From Phialocephala subalpina (taxonomy: Eukaryota; Ascomycota; Leotiomycetes; Helotiales; Mollisiaceae), in assembly GCA_900073065.1 (NCBI GenBank), contig FJOG01000057.1:81113-143997 (forward strand): a stretch of 62,885 bases of DNA. The letters are read 5' to 3'. Below the pieces are notes generated by a model. That model searched no databases and was not told the DNA's origin. It saw only the letters and a program-made list of their open reading frames with translations. Position 1 is the stretch's first letter, and every line of letters starts with the position of its first letter. Positions 22,573-32,755 of the stretch are shown piece after piece. Position numbers and translations under genes: made by a program.

Positions 22573-23871
22573 ATGCAGGTCTCAGCTTCCCTCGTCGTTC
22601 TTTTCTCACTCTTCTCAACTTTTGGCCTGGCTGTGCCTGCTGCCACTTCCAGGGCCAGCTCGACGGTCAAAGGTGTCGCTAGCAAAGCAACATCAAGTTC
22701 CTCCAAAGCCGCTGGCGGCGCTAAGGCAACTGCAAGCACACAGAATGGTGCCCCGGCAGCGATGGATATGGGCGCAAGCATGTCTCCGAGCGACATACAA
22801 GTTATGAATGCTGTCACGTCGTGGATGAATGATACCGGCAAAGTCAGCAAATTTCTCAACACAGCCACCTCATTTTCAGGAGACGAGTTCACTCGTCAGG
22901 CGACCATCGCGCTCAACGCCGAGAAGGACGAACTCAACCACAAAATGGTTTTGGATGCTGCTGTGGGTCAGACGGACATGGTACAGGCCGCCAATAATAC
23001 TTTGGCTACTCAAGGAACATTTCAGGCTGTTGTCGATGCCCTTCAGTCTATGGTTGGTTAGTGAACTCTATGCTTTAACTCTTTTCCTATGCGCCACATC
23101 TTCATAAATATTCAAGAGAATGATTTGCTAATTCGCTCAAAAGATACTGGTCCTGACACAGCTCAGATGCAAGTTGATGCGATCAACCAAAATCGATGTG
23201 TCAATGTCCTGCCCAATATCGACATGTACTTTGCCGCCGCTGGCATGTCTGATATGCAATCCATTCGACCCACAGGTTGCTTAGAGGTTCAGAATGCCGC
23301 CGCCCCAAGTGCCGCACCCTCCGCTACAGCCTCCAAAGGTCAAAATGCCGCTGCAGCTGCTGGATCCAGTTCAATAACCAAAGCTCTTACGAGTAGTGCG
23401 AAGGCAACTGGAAAAGCATCTGGCGTTTCCTCATCTACCCTTAAAGCCGCAGCGACTAGCAAAAGCAGTTCTGCATCAGGTCCAAAGGCAGCATCCGCGA
23501 CTGATGATGGTGCCGCAACGTCCCCGGAAACAGCTGCAAGTGGCAGCAATTCTACTTCTGCACCGAAAGCGGCAGCTACTGGCAAGAGTAGTTCCGGGAC
23601 AGTAGCTAAGGCTGGAGCCACAGCCAAGACTTCCGCATCCGCACCGAAAGCAGCCGCCACTGGGAAGAGCAGCGCAGCATCGGCCCCTACAGATGCTGCT
23701 AATGCAGAGTCTGACGCTACGGATGCAAGCTCCAGTGCTTCTCTCACCAGCGCGAAACCAATTGCGAAAGCTTCGGCCTCCCAGGATACTGTGTCCGCGC
23801 CTAAAGCCGCAGCCACTGGCAAGAGCTCTTCGAAAGGCACATCGACGGCAGCAAAAGCGAAGGCGACATAA
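22573..23871 (+). CDS. Secreted Ala/Ser-rich hypothetical protein
   Basis: Two exons (22573-23056 and 23144-23871) with an 87-nt intron (GTTAGT donor, GCTAAT branch) encode 403 residues. A signal peptide (MQVSASLVVLFSLFSTFGLA) is followed by a short Ser/Ala/Lys tract and a helical domain of about 160 residues: MSPSDIQVMNAVTSWMNDTG, then FLNTATSFSGDEFTRQATIA, then the region crossing the intron, QVDAINQNRCVNVLPNIDMY. It contains two cysteines (RCVN and PTGC), which may pair. Residues ~240-403 are a low-complexity tail of degenerate KAAATGKSS units. The ordered domain looks like a conserved secreted family of filamentous ascomycetes, but I cannot name it. It is probably extracellular or bound to the wall. 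Confidence 0.83.
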
Positions 23872-24722
23872 TTCCAAGAGGTTCCAAAATGAGACATCAG
23901 GTATTGCTTTCCCTGCCTTCATCGGCACACATTAGGTCGGCATTCGGGGAGCCGAAAGCATTTTAGGATGGTGGGAGTTGGCGAATCTGGATCATATTGA
24001 TTTTATACCAAAACTTGTTTGTTGAGTGGCGTTGAAGCAGAGCATACCAATTTCTTTCCAGGAATTTATGTGTATAAAAAGGGAGATATTCACTTGACAG
24101 AACATACACTCGATATGAATTTGAGAACCTCCTTCTTTCGAAGGTTTGACGTTTGAATAAAAGCTGCAGGGCCGTAAGCGAGCCCCTGACCCTGAAGCTT
24201 AACGAGCTTCATCAACATCTGATCATCCAAATCCAGCTTAAATATTCGTGCTTTGACTCAGAAAAGGCAAGGTTCCCTAAACCAGCCGTTTCGCCAATCT
24301 TTAAGCATTGCTTAGATTCACTTGGCGGAGTTTCCTGGGAAACTTTATCCCAACATGTGGCGTGCAGAAATTCAGCCAAGGACATCCCAGCCTGTCGCGC
24401 GCAGGGCGGGCTGAGGGCCCAAGACCTCTTGGGAGCTTCTTGGGCCACGAGCCTGTTCGAGGGGGTGTTCGACTTCGCGATGTTTGCCTCATTGGGAATG
24501 GCATCAACGGTCACGTGCCTCAACTTAGTTAATATCTCCAGCTACTTTGTCACGGCACTTGTGCAGGATAGTTTAGACCAAGCTTCTGCATGTAGTAAAC
24601 TTTCCCAAGAGCAGTCGATCTTCGTCATGTATTGGACGAAGAACGCCGAGAGAGCAATATAAACATACACATTGCTGCAATGCGGCACAACTTATTTGTT
24701 CTGGGGCTTGGATGGATAGAGT
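23872..24722. other. Intergenic, no supported gene
   Basis: A 169-codon frame is open at 24153-24662 on plus, but it has no signal, domain or introns and overlaps open frames on the other strand. I do not call it. Confidence 0.4.
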
Positions 24723-25522
24723 CTATTCCACAACAGGGAGCAGAATTGCGTCCCTTTTACTCCGAATAACGTCCTCCAACATCTCCAATCTATCCTGGCC
24801 CCAAAACAGCTCGTTCCTATAGAAGTAAGAAGGGGCGCCGAAGATTTGCCTTGCTCTCGCCTCCTCCGTCAAAGCTTTCTCCTGTTCCGCAAGCCCCTCT
24901 TCTGCTTCAGCTCTCTTCAATAACCTGGCTCCATCAAGACCCACTTCATCAGCCAGCTTGGAGATAGTAATTGGATCTGCAATGTCACCCTCATTTGCCC
25001 AGACTGTTACCATGGCCTTCCTTGCGAACTCCTGGACCGGTTCACTGTCGTGGTCTGCCTCCTCAACAGCAGCAAGAAACACTCTATGCGCAAGTGAAGG
25101 ATTTGCGGGGTAGAATTTAGGATGCTGAACAATCGGGATGTCGCGGATTTTGCTCCATCGCTCTATCTCGACAAGGCGGTAAGCTTGGCGTTGCAGAGAC
25201 CGCTCCTTCACGGGAAGCCCGCCGGATATTGAAAATAGGTGCATAATGTCGATAGGCTTGTATACGATCTCGGCATTATTCTCTTGCGCTGCGAATAGTA
25301 GAAAGTTAGTCATTTCCGAGTCGAGAATCACTGCAGAGCAAGTAAACGCGATGGCTTTCAATGTCCATTAGATGAAAGAAATATCTGAAAGGTGGAAGAT
25401 CTATCAATGGGGTTAAACGACCTCACAAATTACTCACCGAGAAGTTGGAGCCGTCGGCTTCCAATGTAGGACCACGATGAGATGAAGGAAAAGTAACACT
25501 CGATGACTGGACGGTTGGTCAT
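24723..25522 (-). CDS. DsbA-like thioredoxin-fold protein (HCCA isomerase / kappa-GST type)
   Basis: Two exons, 25522-25438 and 25288-24723, give 216 residues. The intron (GTGAGT ... TTCGCAG) removes an in-frame ATG that would otherwise be taken as the start. Exon 1 supplies the first strand and the active-site region, MTNRPVIECYFSFISSWSYI, where the F-S-x-x-S-x-W/Y-S-Y pattern is typical of 2-hydroxychromene-2-carboxylate isomerase and kappa-class GST, with a Ser in place of the DsbA cysteines. The middle helical insert and the late motif FGAPSYFYRNELFWGQDRLE, holding the cis-Pro loop (GAPS) and WGQDR, complete the fold. It probably uses glutathione in an isomerase or oxidoreductase step of aromatic breakdown, possibly mitochondrial or cytosolic. 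Length is normal (about 200-220). Confidence 0.88.
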
Positions 25523-26166
25523 CGTGGAGTAGACTTCGGTCGCAGAGTGCCTTTGCTTCTCGATGATGAGATTAGTTGTTCTGGGGTTGGAATGCAGGTT
25601 TATCTACCAAGGAGGCCTGCAAGTTTGGTCGAACTGTAAGGTCCCTTCTTTCTCAACATTGAAAAGTTTCATTTCCAAATAAGCCTGCTGAATGATGACA
25701 TGCTTACTCAAAAGTGGGATTGTTCCGGGGAAACCGTAACCGAGCCAACGGGGTGACACATCGCTTAGTCAAGCTATGCATCAGTTCGAAAGTGAGATTT
25801 TAGAACGCGTGCTTTTCAGCGCCGGGCACGTCGTTTGATATATTGTAAGATTTGAAAGGTCAAGGGTGTCAAAGGGAGAAGCGGATTAAATTGATAGAAG
25901 GCAGCAAGTGACATCTGAATGACCGTGGGATCGCCTCAAGTCGCCATGGGTCTGCCAGATATTCATACGGAATGTGCAAATGACACCCGAGTAATATGAA
26001 TTGGTGATCTTGCCAATCTGTGTCAATGTTGTTTTCGTTGACTCTTTACATCAAGAATGAGTACAAACATGTATTGTTCTTTGAGCGACACCCTAAGCAG
26101 CGATGAGTGCTGAGACGCCACGGGCAGACAAAACCCCGGTTGCCCACAACCCCAAGACCAGGGACC
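25523..26166. other. Intergenic, no gene seen
   Basis: Short region between the isomerase-like gene start and the end of the transporter. No features recognised. Confidence 0.45.
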
Positions 26167-27784
26167 TTAGAGAATCAACTTGAACGACGGATCCCCATCA
26201 TCTCCACTCCCGATAAACTTGTCATACTTCCTCTCCGCTTTATCTTTATTAACCTGCCAACAATATAGGACGTTCAGAAGCACACTATTAATGACTGTCA
26301 GTGGATTTCGATGAGAGACTCAAAGGGGAAACTTACCCTAACCAAGCATAGATGAGACAGCCCATTGCAATATTGTGACTTTTGTAATACTTTGGCTTTT
26401 CGTCGTTGGAATAGAGAAAGGCGGCGACAATTCCCCCGCAGTTCGCCAAAACCAATTGCATCGTCCCCGAAGTCGCACGCTTGTAATGGCCAGTGCTGTT
26501 GTTCAGAAGCCAGACCAGGATTGGAGGGACAGAAGAGTAAATTCCAACCGCCATCAGGACTGTCATGCCATATTTGACGTGATTGCTGTCCACCCTCGCT
26601 ATGACAGCATATCCAGTCACTCCGAGGGGCAGTGTGAATAAGACCAGGATCCCACGTAGCTGGACTTTGTCAGACAAGAAAGCAACCAAGGTCCCAGTCA
26701 CAGCAGCAATTGCATACGGTGGGACAGTCATGAGTTGCGCTTTACTTCCCGAATATCCAAGTGATACAACAATTGACGGTAAGAAAAGACTGAAGGAATA
26801 CAAACTGCAGCAAATGGCAAAATATGCTGTTCCCGTGAGCCACAGCTGAGGTGCAAGGATACCTCAAACCACTTCAGACCATTGAAACCTTTCCGGTTCT
26901 GTGGAGAAGCCGGAGACAGTATTTGATGCTTCCAAACGTGCGCGCGCGTATTCTCGTTCGAATGGTGTGAGGAATGAGGCAGTGTCCACGGAATTTGGTA
27001 TAAGCGCTATTGCACCAATCCCGCATACAATAGTGATGAGTCCCTCGATTATCAATATCTGATTTGACGAGTCAGTACACCATTCAATCTAGGATGGAGT
27101 GAACCCACCCATCTCCAGCTCCGATCAATAGCCGAGGTCGTAGGTATCTGCGAGAGGCCAGTGGCAAGAAGCCCGCCAAAAGCCCCGGATAATGAAGCGG
27201 AAGAATAGAATATGTCGACCCGCAACGCCAGCTCCTCTCGTGTGTACAGCGTCGATAGATACAAGAGAGAACCGGGATACAGACCACCCTCGAAGATACC
27301 GAGCAGTGATTGGATGGCAACGAATTTGCCAAAATTCCTGACGAAACCGGCGCACATTACGACAAAACCCCATAGCACAGCCAGAAGAGGCAACCAGATC
27401 CTTGGCGTGGCTGTCTTTAAGAACAGATTCGATGGCACGTCGGCAACGACGTAGAATACGTAGAAGATGCACAATGCAGTTGCATATTGATGATTGGTGA
27501 GGTGGAGATCAGCCTCTAGTCCCAGAACCTTAGCGTTGCCGACGTTTGATCTGTCGAAGAAGTTACAGAGATATAAGATTGCAATAGGTGGGAGTACCCT
27601 GCAGATAATTGTTAGGAGTCGATCATTCTGTCGAGCGTTCGATGAAAATATACCTGGTATCAAGCTTCCAGAGAATCTTTCGTGTCAACTTCTTGGGGTC
27701 TACATCATCTTGGACGTATTCTAGCTTGGATGTAGGTCCTGCTGTCACCGGTGAAGCAAATTGAACTTCCTTTTCCGACATCAT
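26167..27784 (-). pseudogene. MFS anion:cation symporter (DAL5/TNA1-like) with one in-frame stop
   Basis: Four exons (27784-27654, 27598-27109, 27058-26337, 26284-26167) keep phase throughout and would encode 486 residues, normal for this fungal transporter family. Family hallmarks are ILYLCNFFDRSNVGNAKVLG in helix 1, FYVFYVVADVPSNLFLK in helix 2, GIFEGGLYPGSLLYLSTLYT, SWRW followed by ILIIEGLITIVCG, and the second-half stretch APQLWLTGTAYFAICCSLYS. One TGA at 26864-26866 interrupts the central loop between the two six-helix halves; relatives usually have Arg or Lys there, so a single CGA-to-TGA change explains it. No intron can remove it, as the only GT-AG pairs nearby would be 16-24 nt. The rest is clean, so the loss is recent, or the base is an error, or the codon is read through. 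Substrate is probably a small organic anion or vitamin-like compound. Confidence 0.82.
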
Positions 27785-28880
27785 CAAATGAATGTGGTGG
27801 CCAGCAGCTCGTGTGTCTTTCGGCTCTTGAAATTAAATCTGAATTTTTTTTTTTTCAAAACCAAGCTGAACGTGATGTTGATCTATACCCTCGGTATTTT
27901 GTACTGCAAGCTGCAAGAGTTCACGATGTCGAAGGTGGACCCCAGAATCACGTAATGGCTGCCCAGAATTCGTACTTTGCAGAACTGTGGGGAGAACGAT
28001 GGAATTTGCGGTACAGCGACGATTTTTGGTCTGCGAAGAGGTTTTAGCCTTTTTACTTATATGTCAATAGTGGAGGTAGGGGACTTGTCTCCAAGAGGAA
28101 GAGGGATCCATCGCGATGTTCTTATCACCGGCCTTCTGAGATTGGCCTCCCGGGGTTTGAATCATTGCAGCTCAGAAACTGAGGATTTCATGCTGAAAAA
28201 GCTCCTCTCCTTCTTCAAAGAATCGTTCCAGAACTCTTGTTGGGTAGATACGTATTTGCGTCCGTAAATGATTTAATGCTGTGCGGAAGATCCGTCTGCG
28301 AATGAAAGCGGGGTAAAATTCTTGCAAATCAAATGTTCCCTTACACTTGATACGCGTATACATCAATCGCGCTGCACTAGAGTCACCCATTCCTTCGCTA
28401 TTTCTGTGGAGGCAGATGAGAATACTCAGAGTTTGTTGGGACATTGGAAGAAAGTGGAGTGGTCTTCCTGAGGGCTCGCTAAATTTAGGGGGCTCACTAA
28501 GCGACCGTGGGGTTTTCAAGGGAGCGAGGCATTCCCCTGGTGAAAACCATCACTCCATCAATGTTGTCTTACTAGGTTCTATTGGTATTGGATATCGTAG
28601 GCTAAAGGTATCCAGTGGCTGGTGATACTAGCAGGTGCCTGAAAAGACCATGATTGCTATGATCCAAGCCTCAGACGTTCCCATGATCGTCACCCGATGG
28701 TTTTCAGCACAGCCGACTCGGCCCACACAGCCTTGAGATATAAGCTTAAATCACCGAAAGTTGGCATTTGGCTTGGAGACAGATTCTCAGGCTGGTTTGT
28801 AATTTTTCTGTGCATCGCTCGTGTGGATTGTCTTCAAATTTGGACGACACGAGAGATCGATGCGTCGCTCGAGACAAGCT
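27785..28880. other. Gene-free stretch
   Basis: Short overlapping frames on both strands only. A T-rich tract lies at about 27846. No domain-bearing frame. Confidence 0.4.
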
Positions 28881-29267
28881 CAGTACGGAGATTGCGGCAT
28901 AAAGTGATGCGACTACAGGGCATTCCAGACACCCAACATGCTGGAGACCCGCTATCTTGGCACTGCGATGCCACTAAAAACGCTGTTTCTCTAGGCTGTC
29001 AGCCCTGAAAGCTTCCCTAGAGATCTCTGGTAGCTCTAGAGCTTGCCAAGCCTAGACAGCCTATCAGCGCTCCCTGATAAACCTTATCTTAGGCACTATC
29101 CCCTCCATAGCCTTTTTTGGCTGATAGGTGTTGATACCCTGTATTTACAAAGTATGCCATCGCTTTCAACACTTTTCAGTGCTTCACAGCGACATCGTTG
29201 CCCCGAGAACACTTTTTGAGGACGATGCCCTATAGTCACATCACTTTATGCCACAATCTCCGTACTG
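28881..29267. mobile_element. 387-bp fold-back (MITE-like) element with 43-bp inverted ends
   Basis: The stretch 28881-28923, starting CAGTACGGAGATTG, is repeated in inverted orientation at 29225-29267 with 40 of 43 positions equal. A smaller hairpin with TCTCTAGG/CCTAGAGA arms lies inside. There is no coding frame. No convincing target-site duplication is visible (the flanks share at most CT), so it could be a MITE, a decayed DNA transposon or a simple inverted duplication. Confidence 0.72.
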
Positions 29268-29460
29268 CTAGCACGAGAGAAAGTCACGGACATGCAACTC
29301 AGCCTAAAGCGCTGAACATCGGTACCTCCAGTTATATGCCCCAGAGGCTTTATTTCAGGAAGTTCTGACAGTCGCTTGGTAAATGTATAAAACCTAGCGA
29401 ACTAACTGCCACTATAGTCATACTCAACCTTTTCTTTCGCTGTTTCTGTTTTAGTCCCTG

Positions 29461-29710
29461 GACCTGAGCACGGCTGCTTTAACCTGAGCCGAGGGTGATC
29501 TTTCTGAGCACAGCCTGATCAGCCTGGGCACGCAGCAGAGTCAGCCTGAGCATGTATTAGGAAGCCTATTTTAGTATCTAAGGGGCACTTTTTGGCTCCC
29601 TTGAGGTCCGGCTATACTTTCCTTATATTGCCTCCAGGCGCAGATCCTTTTTTGGCCCCTTGGAAAAGAGCCCTCCGGGGCCATTTTTGGATCTACATTC
29701 GCTTATATAC
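29461..29710 (+). repeat. Dispersed repeat, copy A
   Basis: Shares an ordered series of blocks with 36637-36890: a first block with GAGCCGAGGGTGA at 29486-29498, a second around AGCCTGAGCATGTATTAGGA, and a third around TTGCCTCCAGGCGCAGATCC. Blocks are 75-85% alike by eye and equally spaced. Possibly a solo LTR or a short non-autonomous element. No coding content. Confidence 0.68.
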
Positions 29711-30659
29711 ACGTGATAAGCGGCTCAGCCTAAGTCTTCCTAAACGCCTCCTTAATGTCCACAGTGGCAATTTTATATGATATGAAATTTCAGTGCACTT
29801 AAGTTTCTTCTCTTTGTTTTAGATCATTTTAATGTACTTGTATATTTCTTTCTCTTTCACCTCACAGCAGATTTGAGCCCTGTGGAAGCGGTCTTTTTGG
29901 TGGATGGATGAGATGAGTTATCCGTGAGTTGATTGTTAATAGGTTTATACACCTGTAGACCAGGTTGAATTTACGCCAATGCTTGTTGGTACCGAGAGGT
30001 TCATGTGATCCATGCAGGCAGGGATTGTATTGCTGGGAGCTTCACGAAGGGGTTACAAAATCAGCTGTAGCCGTTAAACAGAAGGTGGATAATCATTCCG
30101 CAAAAATGCCGTGTCCGAGGTTTTCAAGGTAGAATTGCGTTAGCGGCACAGTTAGCTGGCAAAGGAGTACAGGATTTGCTGGGTCGGGGTCAAGCTAAGT
30201 TGATTAATTAGTCCGCAAGTGGCAGGCTCAAAACAGTTTGAGTAGCAGAATATGCACGACAAACACATATACTGAGTTCTCATTCTACAGAATTAAAAAG
30301 CCCGGGAAAATGGAAGGACGGCTCTGGTATCAAGGACTTTCTAATCACTACCCAGTATCAATCCTTAGAGCAATTGGAACATAAGCTTTCCCGTCCTAGA
30401 CAACCGGATATTCGGCTAATCACGAACGAGTATAATTTCCTTCCCCAGGAACTAATTGCAAAATGTTTCAGGGCTCACGTCTTTTGTGTAGTAGTCGCAG
30501 CAGGGGCACACTGTAATATTCTGTCGCCCCCGTAGTATGTATTTTGATAACTATTCATCAAGCTTTTAACCTTATGCTTGCAAAATCAGCAACCTTCCTG
30601 AGTAACCCGCCTCAGATCTGAAAAATACCAGCTTAAATTCTCATCCAGGAAAAGTTCTC
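29711..30659. other. No gene seen
   Basis: Intermediate GC with stops in all frames; likely old repeat DNA. Confidence 0.4.
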
Positions 30660-30779
30660 ATGCAACAAGTTCTCATACACCAATTCGTTATGCAACAAGT
30701 TATTATACAGCAAGTGGTTGTACAACAAGTTACTATACGACAGGTAGCTGTGCGACGAGTTGTTGTGCAACAAAGGTGC
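30660..30779. repeat. 15-bp minisatellite, about eight units
   Basis: Units follow the pattern (A/G)T(A/G)C(A)(A/G)CAAGTT(N)(N)T and are diverged. On plus they read as five-residue units of the type M/I/V-Q-Q-V-x, on minus as N-L-L-Y/H-N. All eight stay in register without indels. Flanking frames are short, so I do not call a gene. Confidence 0.8.
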
Positions 30780-32755
30780 GACCAGGAAAGGGCCAATTTT
30801 GGCTCCAGAGATCTTCTGAACTAGGCTCTCCATGTTACAGTAAAAGTCGAAATTGATGTCAGTCCAACACTCAATGATTTTGTGTTTGCCTATATTGTTT
30901 TGTGAGCTAGCACTACTGATCGTGGATAGTTGGTCTAAATGATCGGACTCGTGTCAAGGAACGTCGGTTGCTGGATTTACTTAGCGCTGAAAATGGATTC
31001 TCCTCCTCGACTCCTTTCTACTCCCGGGTCTTAAGCATGTGGTTCTCAGAAGCTTCCTAGTTCACATAATGCCCAGTGGCTGCAAATGGGCGGAGGTAGG
31101 TTGCAATTGAACTCTAGAGGGTTAAGGTTGAGTGGCTAGAATATCAAGCACAATACCAATTATGACCCCTTAACCGCTTCTACTTTTACTGCAGGTGATA
31201 AAGTTGCGGTTCGGGTTTAGCTTGGAGCTTACAATTTTAACAACAGGACTAGACCGACCTTTAGATTATTAAAACTGTAGAGGCTGCAACCAAGTGTTTC
31301 TGGACTACCAAGCCAAGGCAGGAACCCAAGTACTCTACGTAAGAGAAGAGGATAGTTCAAACAGTTATATGACAGGTACAATACGAGAAAGTATCCCTCT
31401 GTGCTAGGGATATTACATATAAGCATCGTATTGTAATACTTCAAACAATATATTAAGAATCGAAATCAACTTTCCCTGAAACTCAAATGACTTTCTCATT
31501 CTCCGTACACTAGCCATTAGCCCCATTATGGCTAGCTGAATACAGACCTTGTCATCCCTTACTACCTATGCTCCTATACAGGTGAGGCTGGTTGGTTGGT
31601 AGATTTATTCATACTCACTCTGGTCAGTACATATGCCAGAGGCGTAGCATTGGGCGCATCGCCGACGGCAGCGGGATTGACTATGTTGGAATCAGATCCC
31701 AACCAATCATGTGCTAGTGCAGCAACGAATCAGGTCTACAAATTGAGTACGATTTAGGAGGAGAAATCAATGCTTATTAATCGCTATTTACGAGTAATCT
31801 ACAGACTTTACAAGTGATACGTGGCTCCGAAAGTGGGATGGGCTAACGCCTTAAATTCAAGGCCCGAACCGCAATAGACCAGTGCGCCTCACTTTATCAT
31901 GTGACCATGACAAGCGACCACCTAAGCTGCGCGTAGTCTGGCTTTTATCTACGTCCATATACATATTCATTTCAAGAGACGCTTTTTTGTGGCTGGGATC
32001 TTTGGCTCATTCATGGCCGCGAGTACCATCCCCCCAGTGTTGACATACGTTCAGTCTCCCCCAGTGCTAAATAAATAATCAAAGCTCGTTCACGACCGGC
32101 CGCCAGATGAGAGGAACGGAAGGTGGTTTCTTATCTTTGACAATAAATCCACTAATAAAAGGAGAACCAGAGCTACTAATAACATTCGTAATAGGAAGCA
32201 CCCATTGTTCAATTTTCCTAACGAGCTTCCTTTTACTACTGCCGTCGTGTACCTAATGTTCTTGCTGGAACTGATGAGACTCTAAAGTAACAAGATGCGT
32301 AGAGCAACAAGTCACTTATGGTTGGAACTCTAAAGTAAGGATCCTCGAAATATATTGGCTCAAGACGCGTTGATAGCCATTGGTGGACACAAGGTAAGTG
32401 GAGCCCAACCTATTGCAATAGTACCCAGCGAGGTCGAGGAAGAAGTGAGCCTATGTGATTGAGATTATGTCGATCTCGATCTAGAGGGGTGCACAGATAG
32501 ACGAAAGGTAGACCGCTCTCACCCAATTGCCTATCAACGCCGAATGGGCCCATCTCGTCGGGGAAAGTGAGCGATTCAGTGATTATGAGCTAGCTGATAG
32601 TCGCAATCAAGATATGTATGATCGGCTCAGGACCGAGCCAGGGTTGGGCATTACCCACGATGAAGACCACCAGCTCACCGAGGTCAGATCCGCCATGTTA
32701 CATAACAATGCTTCGGATAAATTCACTTGGACGCTTATATAGGGGTCCAAATATA
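30780..32755. other. Gene-poor stretch with a possible ankyrin-repeat remnant
   Basis: No confident gene. On minus near 31735-31622 a frame reads LGSDSNIVNPAAVGDAPNAT followed by PLAYVLT, like one ankyrin repeat. It is isolated, so it can only be a remnant. A 71-codon plus-strand frame at 32527-32742 ends at the AT-rich border and has no recognisable content. Confidence 0.3.

Noticed and set aside
23340..23897. Minus-strand Ala/Glu-rich frame of 185 codons
   Set aside because: Antisense of the Ala/Ser/Lys-rich tail of the secreted protein at 22573-23871.
24153..24662. 169-codon plus-strand frame
   Set aside because: No recognisable domain, open frames on the other strand as well, and no introns or signal peptide.
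25289..25361. ATG at 25361 as start of the DsbA-like gene
   Set aside because: It lies in the intron; exon 25522-25438 supplies the active-site strand and the phase fits.
26840..26870. Mini-intron removing the TGA in the transporter
   Set aside because: The only GT...AG pairs that would remove the stop give introns of 16-24 nt, well below the 40-nt minimum seen in the other genes of this window.
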